Assembly: GCA_045106935.1 (NCBI GenBank)
Contig: JBGCFN010000024.1
Coordinates: forward strand, 1 to 64,000
Reading direction: 5' to 3'
Origin: UBA1858 sp045106935
GTDB lineage: Bacteria > Pseudomonadota > Gammaproteobacteria > UBA4575
DNA: 64,000 nt
The translations under genes and the position numbers were made by a program. A model generated the notes under the pieces. The model searched no databases. It was not told where the DNA came from and saw nothing but the letters and a program-made list of their open reading frames with translations. Of this stretch, positions 9,504-17,965 are shown piece after piece (the first letter of the stretch is position 1; the number at the start of each line of letters is the position of its first letter).

Positions 9504-9764
9504 TTGGCAAATATAGCTTCAGCTCGTAAAAGAGCACGCACTTCAGAGAAATCCAGACAACGAAATGTTGCGATGAGATCTAAATTACGTACGTTCATTA
9601 AAAATGTCGTTAAAGCGATCGATTCTGGAAATAAAGAAGAAGCTCAAAAGCTATACACGGAATCTTTACCCGTTATCGATACTTCAGCTCGTAAAGGTAT
9701 TATTCATACCAATAAAGCTGCAAGACATAAGCAACGCTTGAATTCACGCATCCGCGCAATGTAA
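9504..9764 (+). CDS. rpsT: 30S ribosomal protein S20, UUG start
   Basis: S20 binds 16S rRNA early in 30S assembly. The protein is 86 residues, strongly basic and almost entirely helical, with the family pattern (M)ANIASARKRARTSEKSR at the start and a basic C terminus. I place the start at TTG 9504, preceded by AAGAGGA at 9491-9497 with a seven-base spacing; the open frame to 9429 adds residues absent from S20. E. coli rpsT also uses UUG, tied to S20 feedback on its own translation, so the same control is plausible here. It is divergent from murJ and convergent with proB. Confidence 0.95.
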   Translation: MANIASARKRARTSEKSRQRNVAMRSKLRTFIKNVVKAIDSGNKEEAQKLYTESLPVIDTSARKGIIHTNKAARHKQRLNSRIRAM

Positions 9765-9800
9765 TTCGGCAGTAAACGTGGGATGTTAACTATCTAACGT

Positions 9801-10928
9801 TTACAGAATTGCCAAATTATCTCGATTGATTAATTCTGGCTCATCAATATAGCCCAAGGTTGGCTCAATCTCAGCAGTTGATTTGCCTAGAATTTTCCTA
9901 GATTCGTCTGCATTGTAATTAATCAGCCCTCGCGCAATCTCATTTCCTTGCTCATCATTACAAGCAACTAAATCGCCGCGTTTAAATTCGCCTTTGACAG
10001 ATTTTACGCCAATGGGTAATAAGCTGGCGCCACCCGACCTAATAACGTTACTTGCACCTGCGTCTAGCTGAATGCTGCCGACAACCTGAAGTTGGTTAGC
10101 AATCCATTGCTTGCGTGCCGTGAGTGGCTCTATTGCAGGCATTATTGTTGTTCCAATGTAGGAACCATCAGCAATTGAAGTTAATGCATTGGCTTGTTTG
10201 CCAGACAAGATAATTGTCGAAGTGCCTGATCGTTCTGCACGCCGAGCTGCTGAGACCTTCGTGACCATACCGCCACGTCCAAGTGCATGGTGTGATGGGC
10301 CAGCAACAATATCCAGAATTCTGTCATTGGTAGAACAGGATTCAATCAGTTTTGCATCTTTAAATTCGTTTGGATTTTTGTCAAAAATTCCCGCCTGGTC
10401 CGTGAGAATGATTAGTTGATCAGCACTGATTAAGTTTGCAACAAGTGCAGCCAAATTGTCATTATCGCCAAAGCGGATTTCATCGGTCGCGACGGTGTCA
10501 TTTTCGTTCACGACAGGAATGACACCCAGAGCTAATAGCGTGGTCAGCGTTGAGCGTGCATTAATGTAGCGCTGGCGATCACGCAAGTCCTCATGAGTGA
10601 GTAGTACCTGCGCGCTGTGTAAATCATGTTCTTGCAGAAATTTTTCATAGGCTTGGACTAAGCCCATTTGGCCGATGGCCGCCGCGGCTTGTAATTCATG
10701 TAATGTGCGTGGGCGTTGTGTCCAACCGAGTCTTGCCATCCCTTCCGCGACTGCACCTGAGGATACAAGGATGAGCTCGTAACCCTGTTTGCGAAGTTCT
10801 GCGAAATCATTCATCCAGGCTTTGATGGCAGATAAATTTAAACCTTGCCCGTCATTCGTGATCAGCGAGCTGCCGATTTTTATCACCCAACGTTTAGCCT
10901 GCTGAGTGTTTGTGTCGTTATTCTTCAT
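9801..10928 (-). CDS. proB: Glutamate 5-kinase
   Basis: Cytosolic ProB phosphorylates glutamate in the first step of proline synthesis. It has an N-terminal amino-acid-kinase domain (WVIKIGSSLITNDG, LVSSGAVAEGM, NENDTVAT, FGDNDNLAALVA, GRGGMVTKVSAARRA) and a C-terminal PUA domain from about residue 275. I prefer the ATG at 10928, which has AAGAAA six bases upstream; ATG 10934 or TTG 10946 would add two or six residues. It overlaps the end of obgE by 11 bases and is therefore translated from the same message. The partner proA is not in the window. Confidence 0.94.
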   Translation of the reverse strand: MKNNDTNTQQAKRWVIKIGSSLITNDGQGLNLSAIKAWMNDFAELRKQGYELILVSSGAVAEGMARLGWTQRPRTLHELQAAAAIGQMGLVQAYEKFLQEHDLHSAQVLLTHEDLRDRQRYINARSTLTTLLALGVIPVVNENDTVATDEIRFGDNDNLAALVANLISADQLIILTDQAGIFDKNPNEFKDAKLIESCSTNDRILDIVAGPSHHALGRGGMVTKVSAARRAERSGTSTIILSGKQANALTSIADGSYIGTTIMPAIEPLTARKQWIANQLQVVGSIQLDAGASNVIRSGGASLLPIGVKSVKGEFKRGDLVACNDEQGNEIARGLINYNADESRKILGKSTAEIEPTLGYIDEPELINRDNLAIL

Positions 10929-11946
10929 GGTCATTTTCTTGATCAACTAAATATCCAAGAATATCTTTACATAGCTGATCCAAGCCTACTCTAGAAACAG
11001 CAGAAATGGCATACACTGGCCCTTGCCAATTAATTTCATCGCATACTTGTTTAATTTTCTCTTGTTGTTCCTGCTCGGGTAAAAGATCGACCTTATTAAA
11101 CACTAGCCAACGATGTTTGCTCGAGACAGTGTCGCTATATTCTTGAAGTTCTTTTTCAATGGTATAGAACTGAGAGACAGGATCTTCACCCTCACCACGT
11201 TCAGATAAGTCAATCATATGAACTAACACACGACAGCGCGACAGGTGTTTTAAAAACTGAATACCTAATCCATGCCCCTGGGCAGCGCCCTCAATTAAGC
11301 CGGGTAAATCCGCCATAACAAAACTTTGCAACGGACCGACTCTAACCACGCCTAAATTAGGGTGGAGGGTAGTAAAAGGGTAATCAGCAATTTTAGGACG
11401 CGCTTCTGATACTGCAGTGATTAATGACGACTTGCCAACACTCGGCAGGCCCAATAAGCCAACATCTGCCAGCAATTTCAGTTCTAGGCGTAATTCACGT
11501 ATATCGCCTTCAGTTCCATTGGTGGTTTTACGCGGAGCGCGATTGGTTGAGCTCTTAAAACGTTGATTGCCTAACCCGTGAAACCCGCCTTTAGCCACCA
11601 GTAAGGTTTGCCCATTGGTAGTTAAATCACCAATGCATTCATCCGTATTATTGTCATAAACCTCGGTGCCGACAGGCACATCAATGTATAAATCTTCACC
11701 AGACCTCCCGGTACAATTGGCTCCACCGCCATTCGCGCCTTTTTGGCCTTTGAAGCTGCGAGTGAAACGGAAGTCAGCCAGTGTGTTTATGCCTTCTTTC
11801 GTCCTTAGATAAACACAGCCACCATCACCGCCATCACCACCGTCTGGCCCACCTTTGGCGACAAAGCGTTCACGGCGGAAGCTAAGGCAGCCGTTGCCCC
11901 CATTGCCACCAAATACTGTGATTGTTGCTTCGTCTACAAATTTCAT
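10918..11946 (-). CDS. obgE: Obg/CgtA GTPase
   Basis: An essential ribosome-associated GTPase linked to 50S assembly and the stringent response. The glycine-rich Obg fold covers about residues 1-160 (FGGNGGNGCLSFRRE, GGDGGDGG). The G domain follows with G1 GLPSVGKSS, G3 DLPGLIEGA and G4 NKVDL. The 342-residue length implies only a short C-terminal tail. It follows rplU-rpmA, the usual order, but a strong hairpin terminator at about 12000 separates them, so obgE-proB probably depends on readthrough or its own weak promoter. Confidence 0.96.
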   Translation of the reverse strand: MKFVDEATITVFGGNGGNGCLSFRRERFVAKGGPDGGDGGDGGCVYLRTKEGINTLADFRFTRSFKGQKGANGGGANCTGRSGEDLYIDVPVGTEVYDNNTDECIGDLTTNGQTLLVAKGGFHGLGNQRFKSSTNRAPRKTTNGTEGDIRELRLELKLLADVGLLGLPSVGKSSLITAVSEARPKIADYPFTTLHPNLGVVRVGPLQSFVMADLPGLIEGAAQGHGLGIQFLKHLSRCRVLVHMIDLSERGEGEDPVSQFYTIEKELQEYSDTVSSKHRWLVFNKVDLLPEQEQQEKIKQVCDEINWQGPVYAISAVSRVGLDQLCKDILGYLVDQENDHEE

Positions 11947-11990
11947 CTGGGTTGCCTAATGTTGCAATTCCTTAAGTGATTCTTTCGGGC

Positions 11991-12020
11991 AAAAAAAAAC
12001 CCCGAATCTCGGGGCTTTTT
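11991..12020 (-). terminator. Rho-independent terminator after rpmA
   Basis: On the minus strand the stem CCCCGA / TCGGGG with a three-base loop is followed by nine T residues. The plus strand also has a five-T run, but no plus-strand gene ends here. It closes the rplU-rpmA transcript about 25 bases after the rpmA stop and should lower expression of obgE-proB relative to the ribosomal genes. Confidence 0.88.
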
Positions 12021-12042
12021 AAAAATTGGAAATGGCCTGCCT

Positions 12043-12300
12043 TTATGCGCTGACGACGCTGACATACTTCCTATTCTTAGGGCCCTTAACTTCAAACTTC
12101 ACGACACCTGGGGTTTTAGCAAAAATTGTATAATCCTTGCCTAGCCCAACGTTTTGTCCGGGGTGAAATTTTGTACCACGTTGACGCAAGATGATATTGC
12201 CAGGGACAACCTCTTGACCACCAAAGCATTTTACACCGAGTCGTTTGGATTCCGAATCACGACCGTTTCTGGTACTACCACCTGCTTTCTTATGTGCCAT
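12043..12300 (-). CDS. rpmA: 50S ribosomal protein L27
   Basis: L27 reaches toward the peptidyl-transferase centre of the 50S subunit. The N-terminal MAHKKAGGSTRNGRDSESK and the KFHPGQNVGLGKDYTIFA segment are characteristic. At 85 residues it is standard length, and it lacks the cleaved N-terminal extension seen in some Firmicutes. It is the second gene of rplU-rpmA with a 15-base gap. Confidence 0.97.
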   Translation of the reverse strand: MAHKKAGGSTRNGRDSESKRLGVKCFGGQEVVPGNIILRQRGTKFHPGQNVGLGKDYTIFAKTPGVVKFEVKGPKNRKYVSVVSA

Positions 12301-12315
12301 TGCTTATATTCCGTA

Positions 12316-12627
12316 TTACTGACTAATTTCTTTGATAACTAATTCTGTGTAGGACTGTCTATGCCCCATTTGCTTGCGGTGGTGCTTACGACGTTTGAAT
12401 TTGATGATCTCAACCTTCTTAGCACGTCCATGAGCGCGAACCTCTGCACTGACCTTACCGCCATCAATATAGGGAGCCCCTATATTCACGCTGTCACCTG
12501 AGCCCATCATGAGAACTTGGTCAAAATCGACGGTTCCGCCTTCTTCAACATCTAATTTTTCGACGCGAAGGACATCCCCTTGCTCGACTCGGTATTGTTT
12601 TCCGCCTGTGGCGATGACTGCATACAT
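12316..12627 (-). CDS. rplU: 50S ribosomal protein L21
   Basis: L21 binds 23S rRNA. Its 103 residues open with MYAVIATGGKQYRVEQGD and contain the basic KFKRRKHHRKQMGHRQ segment typical of the C-terminal half. It is first in the rplU-rpmA operon, driven by a good promoter at 12670-12698, and is divergent from ispB across about 226 bases. Confidence 0.97.
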   Translation of the reverse strand: MYAVIATGGKQYRVEQGDVLRVEKLDVEEGGTVDFDQVLMMGSGDSVNIGAPYIDGGKVSAEVRAHGRAKKVEIIKFKRRKHHRKQMGHRQSYTELVIKEISQ

Positions 12628-12669
12628 AATATTAGTGACTTCGTGTATCTTTAAGAAAAAGAGCGCGGC

Positions 12670-12698
12670 ATTCTAACGACTTAGTTCTAATAGGTCAA
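12670..12698 (-). promoter_or_regulatory. Promoter of rplU-rpmA with GC-rich discriminator
   Basis: On the minus strand TTGACC (12698-12693), a 17-base spacer and TAGAAT (12675-12670) form a strong sigma70 promoter. It is followed at once by GCCGCGC. A GC-rich discriminator next to the start point is the hallmark of promoters repressed by ppGpp, which suits a ribosomal operon. The stringent effect is inferred. Confidence 0.72.
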
Positions 12699-12853
12699 TC
12701 GTCTTGCCTACTCGAGTATGACCGTTCATTATTGTCACCGGAAAGTAAAATACACCCTGTGATGCCAAGAAGGTATCGATCAATGAGACTATCTAATAAT
12801 ATGTATAAGCTTGCTGCAAAGCGAGCACTTCTAGCGTAACCCTATAAATTTAC

Positions 12854-13822
12854 ATGCAACTTAATGAAATACAGGCACTTGTTGCCAAAGATATGGATGG
12901 CGTCAATGCCAGTATTCGCGCCCAGTTACATTCAGATGTGGTGCTTATTGAGCAAATGGGTGAATACATCATCAATAGCGGCGGTAAAAGACTGCGCCCA
13001 GTAATCGCCGTATTGGCAGCCAGGGCATGTGGGTACGAGGGAGATAAACATTATTTAACCGCGGCTATTATCGAATTTATTCATACTGCCACGCTGCTTC
13101 ATGACGATGTGGTGGATTCTTCAGAGCTGCGTCGTGGCAAAGAAACCGCAAATTCTATATGGGGAAATGAGGCTAGTGTACTTGTAGGAGATTTCATCTT
13201 TTCACGTGCTTTTGAAATGATGGTCCAGGTGGGTGATATGCGCGTGATGGATATTCTTTCAACGACATCAAATACCATTGCGGAAGGTGAAGTGTTACAG
13301 CTAATGAATTGCAATGACCCTGACACCAGTGAAGAGCAATATATGCAGGTTATTAAAAGCAAAACAGCGAGACTATTTGGTGCGGCATCTCAAATAGGTG
13401 CTTTATTAGCAGGGAAGACTGCTGAAGAAGAGCAATTGCTTGAAGATTATGGCAAACATTTAGGTACTGCGTTTCAATTAATTGATGATGTATTAGATTA
13501 TCGTGCAGACAGTGAAACGATGGGAAAAAATGTCGGTGATGATCTAGCAGAAGGAAAACCGACCTTGCCAATTATTCATGCGCTAAAAAATGCAACTTCT
13601 GAACAAGCAAAACAGCTATCACACATTATTGAAAATGGTGATCGAGAAAGTTTGGAATTTGTTATGGGCGTTATTCAACAAACGAAAGCCTTGGAATATA
13701 CCGAGCGCGCCGCAATGCAAGAAGCTGAAAAAGCAAAACAAGCATTGCAGTGGCTACCTGACACTGAATATAAAACAGCATTAAGTAGTCTGGCAGAATT
13801 TTCTGTGTCTAGATTATATTAA
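12854..13822 (+). CDS. ispB: Octaprenyl (polyprenyl) diphosphate synthase
   Basis: A trans-prenyltransferase that extends FPP with IPP to make the side chain of ubiquinone. The first aspartate-rich motif is seen in LLHDDVVDSSELRRGK and the second in LIDDVLDYR, with the substrate-binding GGKRLRPVIAVL near residue 45. The 322 residues match IspB. It uses the product of ispH in the same window. It is divergent from rplU, as in Pseudomonas and E. coli. The residue upstream of the first motif sets chain length, so the exact number of prenyl units is not certain. Confidence 0.94.
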   Translation: MQLNEIQALVAKDMDGVNASIRAQLHSDVVLIEQMGEYIINSGGKRLRPVIAVLAARACGYEGDKHYLTAAIIEFIHTATLLHDDVVDSSELRRGKETANSIWGNEASVLVGDFIFSRAFEMMVQVGDMRVMDILSTTSNTIAEGEVLQLMNCNDPDTSEEQYMQVIKSKTARLFGAASQIGALLAGKTAEEEQLLEDYGKHLGTAFQLIDDVLDYRADSETMGKNVGDDLAEGKPTLPIIHALKNATSEQAKQLSHIIENGDRESLEFVMGVIQQTKALEYTERAAMQEAEKAKQALQWLPDTEYKTALSSLAEFSVSRLY

Positions 13823-13863
13823 TGACCTTTAAGAATAAAAAATATTAAACAACGCTATACGAC

Positions 13864-15240
13864 ATGACAATTAAACTCTACAACACACTGGCAAAGCAAA
13901 AACAGGAGTTTATCCCCATAGACCCAAACTGCGTCACCATGTACGTATGTGGGCCAACTGTTTATAGCTTTGCGCATATTGGTAATGCACGCCCAGCGGT
14001 AGTGTTTGATGTGCTTGTTAAATTGTTACGTAATCAATATAAGAAGGTGATTTACGCAAGAAATTTGACTGACGTTGATGACAAAATTAATGCAGCGGCA
14101 AGAGAGCAGGGTGTTGAGATTGATGTAATCACTAAAAAGTTTACTGATATTTATCACCAAGATATGTCTTCATTGGGTGTTGATATGCCCGATATTGAGC
14201 CACGCGCAACAGACCATATTGATCAAATTATTTCAATGATTGAAACGCTGATTAGCAAAGGGTTTGCCTATGAGGCGGAGCAGCACGTGATGTTTAATGT
14301 GCCTGCCTATAAAGAATATGGAGAACTTTCTGGGCGCAATCGTGATGACATGATTGCTGGTGCACGTGTAGAAGTGGCTCCTTATAAGAAAGATCCAGCT
14401 GATTTTGTTTTATGGAAACCATCGACTCCAGAACAGCCTGCATGGGAAAGTCCTTGGGGTGCCGGCCGACCTGGGTGGCATATAGAATGTTCTGCGATGA
14501 TAGAAAAACATCTAGGCAATACAATTGATATACATGGTGGCGGACAAGATTTAATTTTCCCTCACCATGAAAATGAAATTGCCCAAAGTACATGTGCGCA
14601 TAACCACGAAGTATTTTGTCGTTATTGGATTCATAATGGATTCGTGAATGTTAATTACGAAAAAATGTCAAAGTCGATTGGTAATGTATTGTTGGTTCAT
14701 GAGCTATTAGAAAATGCGCCAGGCGAAGCAGTGAGGTATGCATTACTCAGCACACATTACAGAAGCCCGCTCGATTGGACAGATGAGTTATTAACTTCAT
14801 CTAAAAAAAGTTTAGATAGACTATACGGGGCATTAGATGAGCTAAGTTCCATTCAGGCACTTGAACCTTCACCGGAGCTGACAGAAGATTTTTATTCAGC
14901 AATTAAAGAAGACCTAAACACTCCGCAAGCCTTTAGTGAATTACATGCGTTAGCAAAACGTGCCAATAATGCCCGCGACGATCAACAACGAGCAGAACTC
15001 AAAGGCGCGTTGCTAGAGTGTGGTCGATTGGTAGGATTGTTGCAGCAAGCACCAAGCAGTTGGTTTGGCCTAGGTAGTGGCGACTTTGATGAATCGAAGA
15101 TAGACGGGCTGATTGCTCAACGTAATCAAGCGCGTAGTGATAAAGACTTTGCTACCGCTGATCAAATTCGAGATGAACTGGCAGAATTGGGCATAGAAAT
15201 CTTGGATCGTCCAGAAGGGACAAGCTGGCGCAAAATTTAG
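13864..15240 (+). CDS. cysS: Cysteinyl-tRNA synthetase
   Basis: A class I synthetase of 458 residues. Zinc ligands are seen at Cys29 (YVCGPTVYSFAHIGNAR), in WHIECSAM and in the HHENEIAQ segment. The HIGN form of the first signature is at 38-41 and KMSKSIGN lies near residue 270. The DALR-like anticodon region follows. It sits 41 bases after ispB on the same strand, not a neighbourhood I know for cysS. No clear Shine-Dalgarno precedes the ATG. Confidence 0.96.
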   Translation: MTIKLYNTLAKQKQEFIPIDPNCVTMYVCGPTVYSFAHIGNARPAVVFDVLVKLLRNQYKKVIYARNLTDVDDKINAAAREQGVEIDVITKKFTDIYHQDMSSLGVDMPDIEPRATDHIDQIISMIETLISKGFAYEAEQHVMFNVPAYKEYGELSGRNRDDMIAGARVEVAPYKKDPADFVLWKPSTPEQPAWESPWGAGRPGWHIECSAMIEKHLGNTIDIHGGGQDLIFPHHENEIAQSTCAHNHEVFCRYWIHNGFVNVNYEKMSKSIGNVLLVHELLENAPGEAVRYALLSTHYRSPLDWTDELLTSSKKSLDRLYGALDELSSIQALEPSPELTEDFYSAIKEDLNTPQAFSELHALAKRANNARDDQQRAELKGALLECGRLVGLLQQAPSSWFGLGSGDFDESKIDGLIAQRNQARSDKDFATADQIRDELAELGIEILDRPEGTSWRKI

Positions 15241-15365
15241 TGCATTCTACGGACCAACGGGGCGTAATGATTGAAATCAATTAGAAAACTTTTGGTCTAT
15301 ATAGGTTTTACAGCTCGTCTTCGTTGCAAGTAGAATAGCAACATAATCAAGTCAAACCGTCACCT

Positions 15366-17063
15366 ATGTATCTAGAATACTTTGGATTAGCAGAAAAACC
15401 ATTTCAGATCACACCTGATCCGCGGTTTTTATATTTGAGCCGGCGTCATCGTGATGGGTTTGCACATTTATTATATGGGGCAGATGAGGCAGGTGGCTTT
15501 GTGCTGCTTACCGGCGAGGTAGGCACTGGCAAAACGACATTATGTCGAAGTGCGTTAGAAAGCATTACAGATAATGTGCGCATTGCGTTAATTCTAAATC
15601 CAAAACAATCGCCTATTGAGTTAGTCGCATCAATATGTGATGAGTTACAAGTCGTCTACCCAAAGAATGTCTCTAGCTTAAAAGCGCTAATAGATCGGTT
15701 GAATTTATATTTGCTGAAAGCCTATGGGCAAGGTCAGCGCATAGTTGTCGTTATTGATGAGGCGCAAAATTTAACGTCCGAAGTGTTAGAACAAGTACGC
15801 TTACTGACTAACCTGGAAGTGTCAACACAGAAACTCTTACAAATAATTCTAATTGGTCAGCCCGAATTGCAGACCATGTTAGATATGCCAGAATTAAGAC
15901 AGTTATCTCAGCGGATTACTGCACGCTTTCATTTGACGCCACTCACACGTGAGGAAACAGGTGAGTACATCGCGCACCGTTTAAAAATAGCAGGAGTCAC
16001 GCGTGAGGTATTCACTAAACAAGCGGTAAACGAAATTTATAAACTGTCACGTGGTATTCCAAGATTAATCAATACGCTAAGTGAGCGCTCTTTGATAGGT
16101 GCGTATGGGGCTAACTTACCCATGATTAAAAAAGACATTGTCAGTAATGCGGCTGTAGAAGTATTGGGTAAATCTTCACGCAAGAAAAATACATTGTCGA
16201 TTGGTTGGCCCGCGATTGGGGGTATCGCTGTTGCTTTAATCGCCGTTGCACTTGGTTTATGGGGAGTGTTGTTGTCAGATAAACCTGCGGTGAGTAATGC
16301 ACAGGCAAAGCCCATTATAGAACAAGCTGAAAAGAAAACCGTAGTCACAGAAGAAAGAAACAATAATCAAATAACCGCGTCCCAAGCAACGCCGGTAATC
16401 AGAGATCAACCTGATTCGACATCATCAACATTTGCACAAGTGTTAATTAATCAGTCTAGTAAAGCAGACACTTTTTCAGCATTCGCTAATTTATTTTCAC
16501 TTTGGCAAAGAGATTATTCTGCATACACAGGTGAAACTGCCTGTACGCGAGCGATTAAAGCCGGTATGCGTTGTATTTTTGGGCGTGGTGAGATTTCTGA
16601 TCTAATTAAATTTAATCGGCCAGCAGTGCTTGAGTTGCAAAATGCCAAACAGGAAGTAGTGTTTGTTGTGTTGCATAAGGCAGATAACGATAAACTTGAG
16701 ATTAAAGTTTTTGATGAGAATATTGAAGCAACACCACAAGAGCTTCAACAGTCGTGGTCGGGAAATTATATTGTTTTATGGAAACCTCCTTTTCCTGAGA
16801 ACGAATCTTTAGCGGAAGGTTTTGTTGGCCCCGACGTTTTATGGTTAAGACATCAATTGGATCAAATAGAAGGAAAGAAAAAAGCAGAGTATTCTGCAGA
16901 TAATTTGAAATTCAATTCAACACTTGCAGAAAGAGTCACACAATTTCAAGTTAAACGAGGATTAAAAGCGGACGGGATAGTGGGGCGAGAAACATTTATT
17001 GAATTAGTCAATGTTAGCGAAAGCGGTGTCGTGCCTAAGCTGATACCGACCACTAAGGGATAA
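15366..17063 (+). CDS. gspA: GspA/ExeA-type ATPase with peptidoglycan-binding domain
   Basis: An ExeA-like protein which, with GspB, helps insert and multimerise the type II secretion secretin through the cell wall. Residues 1-270 form an AAA ATPase with Walker A GEVGTGKTT (50-58), Walker B VVVIDEAQNL and the RQLSQRITARFHL region. One membrane helix follows near residue 285. The periplasmic part has an ExeA-type C39-peptidase-like region (ACTRAIKAGMRCIFGRG) and a C-terminal peptidoglycan-binding domain (VTQFQVKRGLKADGIVG). The gspB start lies five bases after the stop. No other secretion genes are in the window. Confidence 0.9.
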   Translation: MYLEYFGLAEKPFQITPDPRFLYLSRRHRDGFAHLLYGADEAGGFVLLTGEVGTGKTTLCRSALESITDNVRIALILNPKQSPIELVASICDELQVVYPKNVSSLKALIDRLNLYLLKAYGQGQRIVVVIDEAQNLTSEVLEQVRLLTNLEVSTQKLLQIILIGQPELQTMLDMPELRQLSQRITARFHLTPLTREETGEYIAHRLKIAGVTREVFTKQAVNEIYKLSRGIPRLINTLSERSLIGAYGANLPMIKKDIVSNAAVEVLGKSSRKKNTLSIGWPAIGGIAVALIAVALGLWGVLLSDKPAVSNAQAKPIIEQAEKKTVVTEERNNNQITASQATPVIRDQPDSTSSTFAQVLINQSSKADTFSAFANLFSLWQRDYSAYTGETACTRAIKAGMRCIFGRGEISDLIKFNRPAVLELQNAKQEVVFVVLHKADNDKLEIKVFDENIEATPQELQQSWSGNYIVLWKPPFPENESLAEGFVGPDVLWLRHQLDQIEGKKKAEYSADNLKFNSTLAERVTQFQVKRGLKADGIVGRETFIELVNVSESGVVPKLIPTTKG

Positions 17064-17067
17064 CGAT

Positions 17068-17904
17068 ATGTCAATGATCTTAGACGCGTTGTCACGAGCC
17101 GAAAAAGAACGCCAAGCAGAAAATGCAATTGGCTTGGATACAGCTCGATATGCCACTAGCTCTACTATTAAAGAAGATCGTTTTAAAAAGTGGGTGCTAA
17201 TAGCCTTGGTGGCAAATTTTGCACTGATTATTTTATTGACGCTTGGATATATATGGAAAACATATGTGCATGAAACACCAAATTTATCTGAACTGGTAGA
17301 CAATGAACAAACGACGGTCATGGAAGCTGTCGTAACCGAGCAACACTCGACTAATTCAGTGAGTCCGATTGCTGATCAGCCGCTAGAAAATAAAACAGAC
17401 CAACAGCCAGAGCTCTCATCAATTGATCTTTCTGGAGAATCAAATAAAACGCAACCTGCTGCTTCATTACTTGATGAAACTAAAGTAAAAGTAAATCAAA
17501 CGAAAAAAGCACCTATACAAAAACCTATTAAAAGCATTGTTAAAAAAATACCACCGGTGCAGTATTCAAGTAAGCCATTGTCTGCGCCTACGCAAAAAAG
17601 TAAACCGACTGTCGCATCGGTATCTGCTGGAGTAGAAAAGCAACGCATTGCAAATACCAATTCGTCAAACTATACCCGCTTGAGTGATGTTCCTATCAGT
17701 GAGCGATCTAAGTTGAGTCAATATGAAGTGAATGTGCATGTATATGATGACAGTGGGCAAGCAAGTTTTGTCTTAATCAATATGGTCAAGTATAGGCAAG
17801 GCGATCAACTCCCGGGAGGGGGTGCAATCGTGTCAGCAATTGTGCCAGAAGGTGTAGTCATCGATTATGGTAGTGGCAAAGCGTTAATCGAACGCACCCA
17901 ATAA
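17068..17904 (+). CDS. gspB: GspB/ExeB-type secretion protein
   Basis: The partner of GspA. The short cytoplasmic N terminus MSMILDALSRAEKERQ is typical of the family. A single membrane helix lies at about residues 45-68, followed by a long Ser/Pro/Lys-rich periplasmic linker and a C-terminal T2SSB domain (about 208-278; LSDVPISERSKLSQYEVNVHVY and INMVKYRQGDQLPGG). Length is 278 residues. GspA and GspB form a complex at the inner membrane that uses peptidoglycan binding to guide secretin assembly. Confidence 0.88.
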   Translation: MSMILDALSRAEKERQAENAIGLDTARYATSSTIKEDRFKKWVLIALVANFALIILLTLGYIWKTYVHETPNLSELVDNEQTTVMEAVVTEQHSTNSVSPIADQPLENKTDQQPELSSIDLSGESNKTQPAASLLDETKVKVNQTKKAPIQKPIKSIVKKIPPVQYSSKPLSAPTQKSKPTVASVSAGVEKQRIANTNSSNYTRLSDVPISERSKLSQYEVNVHVYDDSGQASFVLINMVKYRQGDQLPGGGAIVSAIVPEGVVIDYGSGKALIERTQ

Positions 17905-17953
17905 TTAGCTAGCGTACTTAAGCAAATGAATAAGGAATGTTCAACGCGAAGGC

Positions 17954-17965
17954 AGGGGGTGTACG
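17954..17965 (+). promoter_or_regulatory. Strong ribosome binding site for a non-canonical AUU start
   Basis: AGGGGGTG at 17954-17961 matches the anti-Shine-Dalgarno complement AGGAGGTG at seven of eight positions. Six bases after AGGGGG comes ATT at 17966, in frame with the conserved Ppx N terminus. No ATG, GTG or TTG lies in frame between the upstream TGA at 17927 and the ATG at 18035. Confidence 0.6.

Noticed and set aside
9772..9804. Inverted repeat GTAAACGT/ACGTTTAC between rpsT and proB as a terminator
   Set aside because: The arms are perfect for eight bases but the loop is 17 bases and no T run follows on either strand; it also runs into the proB stop. Not enough to call a terminator.
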